Part shown: in pieces, positions 33,368 to 43,243 of the stretch
How positions within the stretch are numbered: position 1 is the first letter of the stretch
Layout: each line of letters starts with the position of its first letter
Assembly: GCF_011759365.1 (NCBI RefSeq)
Contig: NZ_JAARLZ010000006.1
Coordinates: 248,001-312,000, forward strand
Reading direction: 5' to 3'
Length of the DNA stretch: 64,000 nt
Source of the DNA: Luteibacter anthropi
GTDB taxonomy: Bacteria; Pseudomonadota; Gammaproteobacteria; Xanthomonadales; Rhodanobacteraceae
Position numbers and translations under genes: made by a program
The notes under the pieces: generated by a model
Told to the model about the DNA's origin: nothing
Seen by the model: the letters and a program-made list of their open reading frames with translations, nothing else
Databases searched by the model: none

Positions 33368-33671
33368 ACCCTGATACCTGCCCCTGATTGAACGATCCGG
33401 CGGGAATGCCGGGCCCTTCCAGCACGTCATCCATTACGCTTGCGTGCGCTGCGGTCCCTGGGGTCTACGCATCCTGGATGGATCGGCGTTGCACGAATAG
33501 TCCTGCTATAAAGCAGTAACACGCGTGCAGGGTGCGAACAAGAATGACGGGGTTTTCATTCTGTTTTTGCGCACAGGTTGCCGGGTATCGGCTTACCGAA
33601 AATGCCGCGAATATTCGGCACGCCGGACAGGTGTGCCGGATAGGGTGTCTCCGGTACGCATGCGCAGGAAT
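33368..33671. other. Intergenic gap, no gene found
   Basis: 304 bases upstream of the haem-protein gene and downstream of the VOC gene (both minus strand). It contains the haem-protein promoter by position, but I see no clear -10/-35 pair or terminator. No supported gene. Confidence 0.4.
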
Positions 33672-34049
33672 TTACTGTGAAGCGATCCACCAGGTCGTGC
33701 CGGAGAAGTCCTGGACGCCTCCACGGAGATCGTCGTCTGCCTCCTTGCGTTGCATTTCCTGGACGACGGTGGCGCCGGCAGCGACGGCACGCTGGAATGT
33801 GGCACGTGCATTGGGCACATAGAGATGGATATGCGGGACATACGTATTCGCATCGGTCGCGGCACCACCCACCATCACCACGCTGTCGTCGATCCTGACT
33901 TCCGCATGCATCAATGAACCATCGGGTCGGTTGTAGCAGCGAAGCAATACACCACCAAAAGCCTGTTCGATAAAGGCAATCAGCGCATGCCCGTCCGCAC
34001 AGATCAGATAAGGGCTCATCGAGGGATAGCCCTGGGGTTTCCATGTCAT
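33672..34049 (-). CDS. VOC-fold protein (glyoxalase/bleomycin-resistance superfamily, PhnB-like)
   Basis: A 125-aa single-domain vicinal-oxygen-chelate protein. It opens YPSMSPYLICADGHALIAFI, has MHAEVRIDDSVVMVGGA, PHIHLYVPNARATFQRAVAA and ends FSGTTWWIA; this matches the PhnB-like branch. It lies 77 bases after the enediyne-type thioesterase gene on the same strand, so it is probably the last gene of that operon. Other VOC proteins bind and sequester enediynes (for example TnmS proteins of tiancimycin producers), so a self-protection role is possible here but unproven. ATG 34049 is preferred over GTG 34058. Confidence 0.85.
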   Translation of the reverse strand: MTWKPQGYPSMSPYLICADGHALIAFIEQAFGGVLLRCYNRPDGSLMHAEVRIDDSVVMVGGAATDANTYVPHIHLYVPNARATFQRAVAAGATVVQEMQRKEADDDLRGGVQDFSGTTWWIASQ

Positions 34050-34126
34050 GCTCGTCACCCTTATCGCATACCGGGAGCGGTCGAGATTACGTGGCTATGC
34101 CAGCACGGGCAACCGGTTATCGGACC

Positions 34127-34582
34127 TCAGGTCGGATGGCTGACGCGGTACGGCCCGAGAGCCTGCAGCAGCGCCTCGGGCACGGGGGTGGGTCGAAGCT
34201 CGCCGTCCTGTCGGCGCATCGAGGCAAGCACCTGACGTCCGCGAGCCGCATGGGCACGACGGCCGTCGGCTCCGCATCGGTAATAATCGAATGCGAGGCC
34301 AATGCGATTGTGAGCCAGGTCATCCAGACGCATCCGAAGCAGCACGCGATCGAATGCTGAAAACTCCATGACATAGTCACAGCTGCAATGGAGCGTTACC
34401 AGGGCCAGGTCGTCTCGAAGCGAGGCCAGGATCGTCGGGCAGTGCTCGTGCAGGAACATTTCCCGGCAGCGGCCCTGCCATTCGAGATGCCGCGTGAAGT
34501 ACACATTGCCGACCAGGTTGGTCTCCGCAAAACCGACGGTATGGAACATCTCGAAAGCAGGTGCATCCGATGCCGGCATCAT
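34127..34582 (-). CDS. Enediyne-type thioesterase (TEBC/E10 family)
   Basis: A 151-aa hot-dog-fold thioesterase that releases the linear polyene from an enediyne PKS. The family mark is the N-terminal VGFAETNLVGNVYFTRHLEW followed by QGRCREMFLHEH, close to SgcE10-type proteins of enediyne clusters. The start ATG at 34582 overlaps the PKS stop (ATGA), so PKS and thioesterase are made together. The C-terminal third contains an Arg-rich stretch (GADGRRAHAARGRQ) that may be a local insertion. Confidence 0.92.
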   Translation of the reverse strand: MMPASDAPAFEMFHTVGFAETNLVGNVYFTRHLEWQGRCREMFLHEHCPTILASLRDDLALVTLHCSCDYVMEFSAFDRVLLRMRLDDLAHNRIGLAFDYYRCGADGRRAHAARGRQVLASMRRQDGELRPTPVPEALLQALGPYRVSHPT

Positions 34583-37500
34583 GCTTGCAATTCCGTGGCG
34601 ATGGCGATGGCGACGTGGCGCTCGCTGGATTGCACGGCCAGTACCGTGCCTGCGATAGCGAACGTGCCTGAGCGGAGAATCAACCATCCGTCGTGATGCG
34701 TGGGATCGATGGTGATGGGTGCCGACGTCGGAAGTCCTGCTTTTTTCATGCTTTCCATCGCAGTCCAGACGCGCGTTGCAGCCGTGTCCAGATCTTCGTC
34801 CAGCGCGGATCCGACCTGTTCTGCAAGTGCCAGGCGTGTAGCACCCAACAGATCGTGCCAGATGTCGCGAGTGCGCGGTGCTACGGTTTCGAGATCGCAG
34901 CCAAGGGGGCGCCGACCGGTGACTGCCAGCATCAGCCCGCCGGTATAGGCGTGGGACAGGCCATAGCCCTTGTCCGCGAGCGGCCTCCCGTCCGGGTGAC
35001 GGGTGATGCTCGCAAGGCCATCGAGCATCGCGGCGGATAGCCGGTGGGCATCTCCCCGGCGCCCCAATTCCATGCCCATATGCATGGAAGGTCCGGGAAG
35101 CAGATCCATGGCGCGTCGTTCGAGGTAGGGCCCCAGAAGCGGTAACGGCCAGTGCTGGGGGGCGGCCTGCTCCTTCACCATCCGCAGCCTGAGCCCCGTC
35201 CATCTTTCTGCCAGATCGCCGCTGGCATCACGCAATTCGAGGTCGTATATGAGCGTTTTTCCTTCACGTGCACGTTCTCGCGCCTTTATCTGCCGCGGTC
35301 CTTGCCGGACGGAACGAATATCCATGCGGTCTATCGCAACGGGAAGTACCGTGTGATGGGGTATGCAGGCCTGCAATGCGTGGATGGCCGCATCCCGCAT
35401 GGCCGGATCACCCAGCAGGAGCGTGTCGGGAAGGTCGCGGCGGAACCACTCGCGGGTGTTGCCGGATGCAATGTCTGCGATGCAGGCTTCGGCGCTGAGC
35501 TGCCGGTATGTCTGCAATCGCTGAAAGCTCGCGCCGTGCGGCAACAATGGGCCATAGATATCCGTGCGGGGTTCGATCGCAAGGGGCGCCTGGTCAAACA
35601 TTACCCGTACACCGGGCAGGCATGCATCGGCCTCGTCGCAAGGAAGCCACGATCCCCGGAAATGATCGACCTGAAACCCCGTATGGGAACTGCGAAGGGC
35701 GATATCCACGATACCTGACGGCCTGCGCAGCGCCACGATACGCAAGGTTGTAAAACCTGTTGCAGGGATAGAGATTGGACGGGGGAAGCTCACATCGTCG
35801 AACCGGTGCCGGCTCCTGGCGCCGGTGCGTCGATCCAGCGCCAGCGCGGCTTGTGCCATGGCTTCCAGGCCGACAACAGCGGGCAGGAGTTGCTCGCCAG
35901 CATAGGCGTGCTGTGCGAGATAGGGGTCGCTGTCCACCGATAGCTCCGCGTCAGCGATCAGTTCCACGCCGGGTATATGAAGATTCACTCGTTCGATGAA
36001 ACGATGGAAGGGCAGTTCATCCCTCGCGAAGCGGATCGTGGAAGGCATGCCGAAGCGACTGCACGCCACGACGGATACCGGGCCATGCATTGTCCCGAGA
36101 ATGGTTTCCAGCATGGCGATACCTTCGCGGGGCGCGATGGGAACGATGCCTTGGCGAATGAGTGAATCAAGCGCGCCGAGACGCTCGCCCATTCCAGTAC
36201 CTGACCAGACTGACCACTCGATATTGAGGCACCGGCATTCAGGAAGCTGCTCTGCCAGGCGCTCGATGGCATACGCCATTCGTTCGTTGGCCAGGGCATA
36301 TTCGGCCTGGCCGGCAAGGCCGATGCGGGCAATGATCGAGCCGAAAGCGATGAGCAGGCGGGGTGGCACACTCCCTTCGCAGGCGGCTATGAGATGGTGC
36401 ATGCCGTGGAGCTTGGGCGACAGCGTGCCGCGAAGCGACGCGGCGTCTACCTGCTGGACAAGCCGGGGCTGGTTGATGCCGGCGGCATGCAGGATGCCCG
36501 CAACCGGTCCCAGTTCGTGACGGGCCCGGCTAACAGCCGAAGCCACGGCCTGGGCGTCGGTGACATCGGCGACGTAGTAGCGCCAACGCACGCCGTGGGC
36601 ATCCAGGCGCGCAAGGTGCCGATCCAGTTCGTCGCTCGCACCCGGCCGGCTCCTTCCCAGTAGCGCCAGCGCGCAACCCGTGCGCAGCGCCAGCGCCAGC
36701 GCACATTCGGCACCGATGCCGTAACCACCGCCGCTCACCAGCAGCACTTCGTCGGGGGCGGGCAGACAGGTGACCGGCGTGTCCGGGAGGTTGTCTGTCT
36801 CTGGAAGGTCAACCAACTGCCATGCCGGCTGTTCCCTGCGGCCCGTGGGGTCATATCTCGCCTCGGTGAATCCCGCCGCGGCAGAAAGTTCGTCGAGTAC
36901 CCACTGCAAAGCCTCGGGATGATCGAGCGGCACCTGCACCACCACGGTTGTTCCATGACGTTCCAGGTGCACGGATCGTGCAAATCCGGCGGCACCGGGT
37001 GCGCCCTGCACCACAAGGAACATCGCTTCACGATCCGCACCCAGCAGGCCTGCCGCCGCGACGAACAGATCGTCCTGCTCGTCTTCTCCCTGAGAAGGCT
37101 CAAGCAATAACGCGATGCCCGTTCCGGTTCCCTGGGCAGACAGCCGTTCGGCGAGCGCGGTCGCAAAGGCCCCAGGCCGTGCGACCACGTTCCACGAGGA
37201 CGTCGAATGCGCGGTTCCTGATCGCTGGAGGCGAGGTCGCTCCTGCCATTCGACCCGAAAGCCACGCAACCAGTGCCCCAGCCCTTCTGGCAGGGCGGGA
37301 GATTCGGTGCCGGCGGGCCCGCTCAGGGACAATGCCGCCGCGATGTCCATGAGACGGGCGTCGGCAAAATCCATGGGCGAGTGCGGCGCGGGCAAGCCGA
37401 GGGCGCGCGCCGCTTCGACGATGACCTGACCGGCCACGATGGAATTCAGATGTAGATCCGAGAGCAACCTGCTGTCCGGCGTGATGGATGCTCTTGGTAA

Positions 37501-40332
37501 TTCGGTCCGTAGGGCGAGCAGGTCGCACAGGTGCCCGGTGATGCTTCCTGCGTCGCTTGTGGGTGCCAGGGGAGGGTGTGTCGTGTCCGTGGCCTCGGGT
37601 CCGGTCGTGACGGACAGTAGCGTGTCCGCTACGGGCGCCCGCTCGCAGGGATTGGCGAGGAACTGGCGCGGTAGCCAGTCAAAAGGGCGAATGATCCTGT
37701 CCTGGAAAAGTACTTCCAGATCCGGACGGGCACCGGCGACGAACGTGGCAGCTACCGTGCCCAGCAGGCCTGCCACACCCTGGCCACAGGCGTCGACGGA
37801 GAACGCGGGACTATTGGAGCCCGCCGCAGCCAGGCGCCCCAGTGTGGTTCCTGGTCCTGCCTCGATCCATAGATCCACGTATGCGTCCGCCTCCTGCAGC
37901 GCATCGAGAAAACGCACGGGCACCGTCAACTGGTGACACAGCAGGTCGATGATGTTTGTGTGTTCGTCAATGTGTGTGCCGGTGACCGTTGAAACGATGT
38001 CCCGATGAGGAGATGCAGGGGATTCCCCGGACAGCAATGCCCGCAGCGGCGCTTCGGCTGCCGCGACGTGGCGCGAATGGAAGGCGTGCGAGACAGGCAG
38101 GCGGCGGGCGGCAATACGCTGCTCGCGCAATCTGCCGAGAAGAAGTTCCAGCTCTGCCTGGTGTCCGCTCAGCACCGTTTGCGATGGCGCGTTCATCGCA
38201 GCGATTTCCAGGCTCGTATCCTTGAGCCACGGCCTGAGGTCGTTCGCGGAAAGACTTACGCTGGCCATGGCACCCTGGCCCTGAAGCGTTCCCATGATCT
38301 GTCCGCGCGTGAGGGCAATCCGGAGTGCGGCATCCGCGCTTAGGGAACCTGCCCAGGCAAGCGCCGAGATTTCTCCCAGGCTGTGCCCTACGGCGATCGT
38401 TGCTTCGATACGCAGGCGTGCCAGCACCTGAAGCGCTACCATCGATGCCTTGACGATGGCAGGTTGCGCCACGGCGGTGTCGCGGTCCTCGCCTGCGGGA
38501 AGGGGCGCACTGTTATAAGCCTCTTCAACTGCCGGGAAGCGCCGGCACCAGTCGCCTCCGTCCACGCATGACGGAGAGCCCTGACCGGGAAAAAGGAATC
38601 CTATGCGGGGAGGGTGTAACTGCGTTCCGATATAGATATTGCCGTGCTGTTCGACACCCTTGATGTCGGACCCCGTTTCGAGTCGCCGTGCGGCCGCCTC
38701 GAAACACTCGCTTGCCTCACCGGGATTGGCCGCAACAATCGCTATACGTAGCGGTCGCGTGCCCGAGGTGGTGGCGAGGGATGCAGCCAGGTCGGGTAAT
38801 TCACCCTGCGACAGCCTTGCGACCAGTGCAGCCAGTTCCCGGAGGCGACGCACCGCATCGTCCGTATTGTCAGCATCCAGAACGAACAACTCGGTATCTT
38901 GCGCGGTGGAATCCAGGCGCCTGTCATGCGGATGAGGCACCCTGCACGGTGCTGGCGCGGGGTCCTCTATGATCACATGAACGTTGATGCCGCCAAATCC
39001 CAGCGAATTGATACCCGCCATGCGGGGGGCATCGGGCCAGGACTCGACCCGGCGGGCCACGCGCAAAGCACCCTCCTGCAGCAGTGAGTGGGGTTTTTCG
39101 CAACCCGCCGATGGCGGAATCACGCCATGCCTGACGGCGAGGGCAGCCTTCATCAGGCCGGCGATGCCGGATGCAGCCTTAGTGTGGCCGATGAGCGCCT
39201 TGATCGAGCCGATCGCGGCGGGCCTCCGGCCCGTGCCTTTCCTTGCCTGTGTAAGCGCGGTTAATTCCACTGCATCGCCCACCGCCGTCCCGGTGCCATG
39301 GCCTTCGAAATACGGCACATCCGCGATGTTGATACCTGCACGCTCGCAGGCACGCGCCATGGCCATCTGCTGTCCACTGGATTCCGGTCTCGTGAGTCCG
39401 CCTTGTCCGTCGGAAGAAATGCCCCATCCCCGGATCACGGCGTGAATGTGGCAGCCCTGCGCGATGGCGTCGGCATGTCGCATGAGCACTACGAAGCCGC
39501 ATCCTTCACCGGGCAGGAAGCCCGTGGGCCGCTCGTCGTAGATGCGCATCCGGTCGATGGCCAGCGCGCCGGTCCGCGCAAAACCCACCAGTTCGAAAGG
39601 GTCGAGCGAAAGGTCGACGCCTCCTGCGAGGGCCATGTCCAGATCGCCCGCCACCAGGGCCGAGCAGGCTTGCGCCACGGCCAGAAGGGACGATGCGCAG
39701 GCGCCATCCACGGTAAATCCGCCACCATGCAGCCCGAAGTGATTGCAGATGCGCCCGGCAATGGTGTTGGACAGACCTCCGGCGAGGCTTTCCTCGCTGG
39801 GTACGGGAAACGGCTGCTTGTAGTCACGCTCCAGTGCGTGGAGCAAGGCAGCGCGTCGGTCGGGCTCCCAGCCCTCCGCCTTGAGCACGGCATCGATCTG
39901 GCGCTGGACGTAGGGCCACCGAAGGCGCATCTGGCCCGCACGGGAGAACTCACCCGCGAGAGAGTTGCCCACCAGCACGCCGGTGTTGCTGCGACGTGAT
40001 ATCGCGGCGTCAGCGAAGCCTGCGTCGTTCAGCGCATCCCGCGCGACGTCCAGCGCCAGCCAGTGGCAGAGGTCGGCCGCGTGATAGCTCGCTGCGCTGA
40101 TGCGATGTCCTGCGCGATCGAAGTGATAGCCCTCGAGCAGGCCCGCGTAGCGGACGTAGGTCGTATCAGGGCCACCTTTTTGCGGCGCATAATCGTCAAG
40201 GGATAGTCTCTCCGGCGGAATGGGTCGAAACGCCCGTCGCTGCACCAGTATGTTTTCCCACAGCTGCGCCGGAGTATTTGCGCCGGGGTAGCGACAAGCC
40301 ATGCCGACGATTGCAATGGCTGGCGTGCTCAT
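34579..40332 (-). CDS. pksE: Enediyne-type iterative polyketide synthase (PKSE): KS-AT-ACP-KR-DH-PPTase
   Basis: A 1,917-aa megasynthase with the unique enediyne domain order. KS: VDGACASSLL (Cys212), EGHGTGT (His345), IGHTKAA (His383). AT: FPGQGS and GHSLGE (Ser651) with a C-terminal HAFHS motif. ACP: DLHLNS (Ser964, pantetheine site). KR: GGGYGIG (about 1202-1208) and catalytic Tyr near 1345 (AEYALANE). DH: hot-dog fold with SDPYLAQHAYAGEQ (His1475). C-terminal 4'-phosphopantetheinyl transferase: GCDLETVAPR (about 1811) and WTAMESMKKAG (about 1856), so it activates its own ACP. Family members make a polyene precursor from acetate units. The start at ATG 40332 overlaps the UnbU stop; a longer reading reaching 41289 runs through the UnbU gene and is rejected. 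Confidence 0.96.
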   Translation of the reverse strand: MSTPAIAIVGMACRYPGANTPAQLWENILVQRRAFRPIPPERLSLDDYAPQKGGPDTTYVRYAGLLEGYHFDRAGHRISAASYHAADLCHWLALDVARDALNDAGFADAAISRRSNTGVLVGNSLAGEFSRAGQMRLRWPYVQRQIDAVLKAEGWEPDRRAALLHALERDYKQPFPVPSEESLAGGLSNTIAGRICNHFGLHGGGFTVDGACASSLLAVAQACSALVAGDLDMALAGGVDLSLDPFELVGFARTGALAIDRMRIYDERPTGFLPGEGCGFVVLMRHADAIAQGCHIHAVIRGWGISSDGQGGLTRPESSGQQMAMARACERAGINIADVPYFEGHGTGTAVGDAVELTALTQARKGTGRRPAAIGSIKALIGHTKAASGIAGLMKAALAVRHGVIPPSAGCEKPHSLLQEGALRVARRVESWPDAPRMAGINSLGFGGINVHVIIEDPAPAPCRVPHPHDRRLDSTAQDTELFVLDADNTDDAVRRLRELAALVARLSQGELPDLAASLATTSGTRPLRIAIVAANPGEASECFEAAARRLETGSDIKGVEQHGNIYIGTQLHPPRIGFLFPGQGSPSCVDGGDWCRRFPAVEEAYNSAPLPAGEDRDTAVAQPAIVKASMVALQVLARLRIEATIAVGHSLGEISALAWAGSLSADAALRIALTRGQIMGTLQGQGAMASVSLSANDLRPWLKDTSLEIAAMNAPSQTVLSGHQAELELLLGRLREQRIAARRLPVSHAFHSRHVAAAEAPLRALLSGESPASPHRDIVSTVTGTHIDEHTNIIDLLCHQLTVPVRFLDALQEADAYVDLWIEAGPGTTLGRLAAAGSNSPAFSVDACGQGVAGLLGTVAATFVAGARPDLEVLFQDRIIRPFDWLPRQFLANPCERAPVADTLLSVTTGPEATDTTHPPLAPTSDAGSITGHLCDLLALRTELPRASITPDSRLLSDLHLNSIVAGQVIVEAARALGLPAPHSPMDFADARLMDIAAALSLSGPAGTESPALPEGLGHWLRGFRVEWQERPRLQRSGTAHSTSSWNVVARPGAFATALAERLSAQGTGTGIALLLEPSQGEDEQDDLFVAAAGLLGADREAMFLVVQGAPGAAGFARSVHLERHGTTVVVQVPLDHPEALQWVLDELSAAAGFTEARYDPTGRREQPAWQLVDLPETDNLPDTPVTCLPAPDEVLLVSGGGYGIGAECALALALRTGCALALLGRSRPGASDELDRHLARLDAHGVRWRYYVADVTDAQAVASAVSRARHELGPVAGILHAAGINQPRLVQQVDAASLRGTLSPKLHGMHHLIAACEGSVPPRLLIAFGSIIARIGLAGQAEYALANERMAYAIERLAEQLPECRCLNIEWSVWSGTGMGERLGALDSLIRQGIVPIAPREGIAMLETILGTMHGPVSVVACSRFGMPSTIRFARDELPFHRFIERVNLHIPGVELIADAELSVDSDPYLAQHAYAGEQLLPAVVGLEAMAQAALALDRRTGARSRHRFDDVSFPRPISIPATGFTTLRIVALRRPSGIVDIALRSSHTGFQVDHFRGSWLPCDEADACLPGVRVMFDQAPLAIEPRTDIYGPLLPHGASFQRLQTYRQLSAEACIADIASGNTREWFRRDLPDTLLLGDPAMRDAAIHALQACIPHHTVLPVAIDRMDIRSVRQGPRQIKARERAREGKTLIYDLELRDASGDLAERWTGLRLRMVKEQAAPQHWPLPLLGPYLERRAMDLLPGPSMHMGMELGRRGDAHRLSAAMLDGLASITRHPDGRPLADKGYGLSHAYTGGLMLAVTGRRPLGCDLETVAPRTRDIWHDLLGATRLALAEQVGSALDEDLDTAATRVWTAMESMKKAGLPTSAPITIDPTHHDGWLILRSGTFAIAGTVLAVQSSERHVAIAIATELQA

Positions 40333-41261
40333 GTCGCTTCGGGTACCGCATTGGGCACGGGCGCGGGGAGCTTGCGCTGCGCGGCCGCAGCCCTGCGCGA
40401 TGCCACCGCGAGTCCGATGCCCCTGCACAGGCAGACGATCGTCAGGGCGAAGAACAGACCGAAGACGACATGGAACGCCATCAGCATGCCGTAGCTCGCC
40501 GCAACGGCGGCACCGAAGGCTATTTGTCCGCCGCGCGACACAGGGGTGGTGGCGGGGTCGGTGAGCATGTAATAGGTGAACAGCAGGAAGGCCACGCCGG
40601 TCATCGGGTTCAGTGCCGCAGGCAGCGATGCGTCGAGGAGGACGCTGCGCAGGATGGCTTGAAGGACGAACGCGCCAAGCCACGCGAGGATCAACGGAAG
40701 TCGCCGGGTAAGCCGGGCATTGAGAAATGTGCCGGAAGCGATGATGACACCGGGCAGTATCCAGTCGTGCCAGCCGGCCAGGCCTTCCGTGAACTGGTAG
40801 GGAGGGGCGATGCCAACGAAAGGAAAGACCAGCAGCGTGATGGTGATGCCGATATTCGAAGGGTTCATGACATGCCGCTGTCCCTCGCCGATGCGCACGC
40901 GAAATAGCCATTTCGATGCGATCGCCGTCACGGTGGCGAAAACCACCGGCATCAGCAACTCGTTGGCGTAGAGCAGCATGCTTACGGCCAGCGCCGTGAT
41001 GTGGGCCGGCAACAGGAAGTTCATGAGGCGGGCAGGGCCGCCGAGAAACTTGGCCGGACGTCCACCCATGCGGGCGTCGAACGCCTCCAGCCCTAGTTCC
41101 GCGGCATATGCGCAAGCCAGTGCTACGACCGGCTGGGCCCAGGATTGCTCGAAGCCGAGAAAACTGTGACCAAGCACGTTCAATGCCGTGATGGCGAGGG
41201 CGAAGCGCTGCAAGGCGACCAAGCGAAGGTCCGGGGTGCCGGATGTCTTGGCGATATTCAT
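40329..41261 (-). CDS. unbU: Enediyne core protein UnbU (membrane, RnfD/NqrB-like)
   Basis: A 310-aa integral membrane protein with about seven hydrophobic segments. It resembles RnfD/NqrB-type proteins (VMNPSNIGITITLLVFPF is the characteristic loop) and matches UnbU, one of the five families always found with enediyne PKS genes. The exact role is unknown; UnbU may help move electrons or substrate during core formation. ATG 41261 has AAGGAAAT eight bases upstream and overlaps the UnbV stop; its own stop overlaps the PKS start. Confidence 0.9.
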   Translation of the reverse strand: MNIAKTSGTPDLRLVALQRFALAITALNVLGHSFLGFEQSWAQPVVALACAYAAELGLEAFDARMGGRPAKFLGGPARLMNFLLPAHITALAVSMLLYANELLMPVVFATVTAIASKWLFRVRIGEGQRHVMNPSNIGITITLLVFPFVGIAPPYQFTEGLAGWHDWILPGVIIASGTFLNARLTRRLPLILAWLGAFVLQAILRSVLLDASLPAALNPMTGVAFLLFTYYMLTDPATTPVSRGGQIAFGAAVAASYGMLMAFHVVFGLFFALTIVCLCRGIGLAVASRRAAAAQRKLPAPVPNAVPEAT

Positions 41262-43243
41262 GGGCGATTTCCTTGGGGGTTTGCAGCAACCAGGTTTCCT
41301 GTGCCAGGCCAGCCCAGGGTCACGGTATGCCAACCGGGCCGGAGCTGGAGTTGTTGTTCATGTGCGTTGCCGTCGGGATCGCGCCAGCGGACCTGCACGG
41401 TAACGGCAGCCGGCGCATCGTGCCCCAGTCCGAAATGAAGATCGGGGCTGCGCTTGCCGCTGTGGCCGCTTCCGCCATCCACCTGAGCGGTCTGGATCTG
41501 CCCGTTGCCAGCAACGATGCGAACCTGGGCGCCAATGGCAGCCCGGTCCGGTCGGTCGCTGGACGGATGGCCAGGCCTTGCGTCGGTGGGTGCCGGCTCA
41601 AGGGGAAGCCTTAGATGAAGGCCAATGAATCCGGGGGTGTTCGCGGCGCGATTGAGATAGAAATGCGAATCCTGCCACTGCCCGGCCACGGCGAAATCCA
41701 GCAGTCCGTCACCGTTGACGTCTGCGATGGCAATGCCGCGTGATACACCCGGCTCGCCAAGGCCAATCAGGTCGGCGATGTCATGAAAACGTGCGTCTTC
41801 TCCCTTTACATAAAAGGGATTGTGTTGCTGACCACTGATATCCGCGTTGCCCTTGAAACGATGCCAGGCGGTGGGAAACCGCAGCAGGTAATCGTTACCC
41901 ATGGCGATCTCGTGCAGTTCCGGCCAGCGGTTCACGTCGCCCTTCAGAAAGCCCACGGCCTGCAATGCCTCCAGCTTTCCGTCATTATCGAAATCGCCAA
42001 AGCGCGCGTCCCATCCCCAGCTGCTCCGTGACATGCCAAGGGATTCGGATCGGTCGTCAAAGGGCGCACGGCCGGCACGAAGTGCATCCTTCTGGCCGGT
42101 ATTGATGAAAACGAAGTGACTCTCTTCCAGCGCGTATTCCTGCGCGATATTGCTGACGAAAAGGTCGAGCTCGCCATCGCCATCGAGGTCGCCGAAATCG
42201 GCGCCCATGCCCTTGAATGAGTCCCTGCCGAGCACCTTGGAGCGTGGCGTGGTGAAGTGTCGTTGGCCGAATACCGGTTCGAACGACGGCTTGCCGGGTG
42301 TCGACCGGTTGTGCAGGAGGGTGTCTGGTCCGAAATCGTTGGCCACATAAAGCTCGGGCAGAAGGTCGCCATCGAGATCCGCCGCTGCCAGGGCCAGGGT
42401 CCAGCCAGTGGCATGCTCTGCCGGGAAGGGCTCGGTGACTGTATAGCTGACGTCCGGGACGCTGCCTTTGCGGGCTGAAGCCCAGAGAAGCACGCGATTT
42501 CGTCCGCCGTTATAGGCCCTCGACATCGAATCCTGCATGCCCTGGATATTCGCGTGTTGGCCCAGGATATGAGCCCCGTCGGGAAAGTAGTTTCCTATCA
42601 CCAGGTCGGCGTGACCGTCGCCATCGATGTCGGCAAACATCGCGGCGTTCGTGAACCAGCGCTCGGACGTCGCCACGATATCGACGGGGCGGTAACTGCC
42701 GGCGTCCAGGCGTCGTGGGAAGGAGGTGGCCGGCTGCGCAAGAAACGCTACTGGAGTTCGCCCCCAGTAATATACGAGAAGGTCCACGTGGCCGTCTTCG
42801 TTCATGTCTCCCGGGGCGCAGCCCATGGGAGCCATGGTCAGCGGGTCGTAATTCAGCGGGCGGGCGTCCAGCGCAAACGGCGTGTAACGTGCGGGCGTGC
42901 CGGGAGCAGGTGCGACGATGACCTGGTCGGTACGCGGATCGACATAACAAGCGTCGTCGGGCAGGCCGTTACCATCGAAGTCGCCCAGTGCGACGCTGGC
43001 GCCAACGCTGGAGATCCAGCCTGAAATGCCCGCAAGACTGGGATGGACATCGCGCTGCGCCCGCATTGCCGGATGATTGTCCGGAAGGGGCAGAATGAAC
43101 GAGGAAAATGCAAAACGTTTCGCCAGCGATGCGCGTTGTCCCTCGTCGTAGGCAACAGGCCGCGCGAGAAGCCAGGATGTTGTCACCAGGATCATCGCGA
43201 GGGACTTTGTCGCGAACCCTCTTGCGTACAAACGTTTCTTCAT
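41258..43243 (-). CDS. unbV: Enediyne core protein UnbV (FG-GAP repeats, ASPIC/UnbV domain)
   Basis: A 661-aa exported protein. A hydrophobic N-terminal signal is followed by about seven calcium-type FG-GAP blades (for example DIDGDGHADLVIG, DLDGDGELDLFVSN, DVNGDGLLDFAVAG), a beta-propeller, and a C-terminal ASPIC/UnbV domain (RAAIGAQVRIV near 565). This is the UnbV family of enediyne clusters; the role is undetermined, possibly an extracytoplasmic assembly or maturation factor. Start and stop overlap the neighbouring genes by ATGA. Confidence 0.92.
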   Translation of the reverse strand: MKKRLYARGFATKSLAMILVTTSWLLARPVAYDEGQRASLAKRFAFSSFILPLPDNHPAMRAQRDVHPSLAGISGWISSVGASVALGDFDGNGLPDDACYVDPRTDQVIVAPAPGTPARYTPFALDARPLNYDPLTMAPMGCAPGDMNEDGHVDLLVYYWGRTPVAFLAQPATSFPRRLDAGSYRPVDIVATSERWFTNAAMFADIDGDGHADLVIGNYFPDGAHILGQHANIQGMQDSMSRAYNGGRNRVLLWASARKGSVPDVSYTVTEPFPAEHATGWTLALAAADLDGDLLPELYVANDFGPDTLLHNRSTPGKPSFEPVFGQRHFTTPRSKVLGRDSFKGMGADFGDLDGDGELDLFVSNIAQEYALEESHFVFINTGQKDALRAGRAPFDDRSESLGMSRSSWGWDARFGDFDNDGKLEALQAVGFLKGDVNRWPELHEIAMGNDYLLRFPTAWHRFKGNADISGQQHNPFYVKGEDARFHDIADLIGLGEPGVSRGIAIADVNGDGLLDFAVAGQWQDSHFYLNRAANTPGFIGLHLRLPLEPAPTDARPGHPSSDRPDRAAIGAQVRIVAGNGQIQTAQVDGGSGHSGKRSPDLHFGLGHDAPAAVTVQVRWRDPDGNAHEQQLQLRPGWHTVTLGWPGTGNLVAANPQGNRP

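Noticed and set aside
34579-40332. PUFA synthase or arylpolyene PKS instead of enediyne PKS
   Set aside because: The domain order with a C-terminal integrated PPTase, together with UnbL, UnbU, UnbV and the TEBC thioesterase, fits only the enediyne type.
40333-41289. An extension of the PKS reading frame upstream to 41289
   Set aside because: It lacks any domain, runs fully through the UnbU gene, and the PKS proper begins with the conserved KS start MSTPAIAIVGMACRYPG at 40332, in an ATGA overlap with UnbU.
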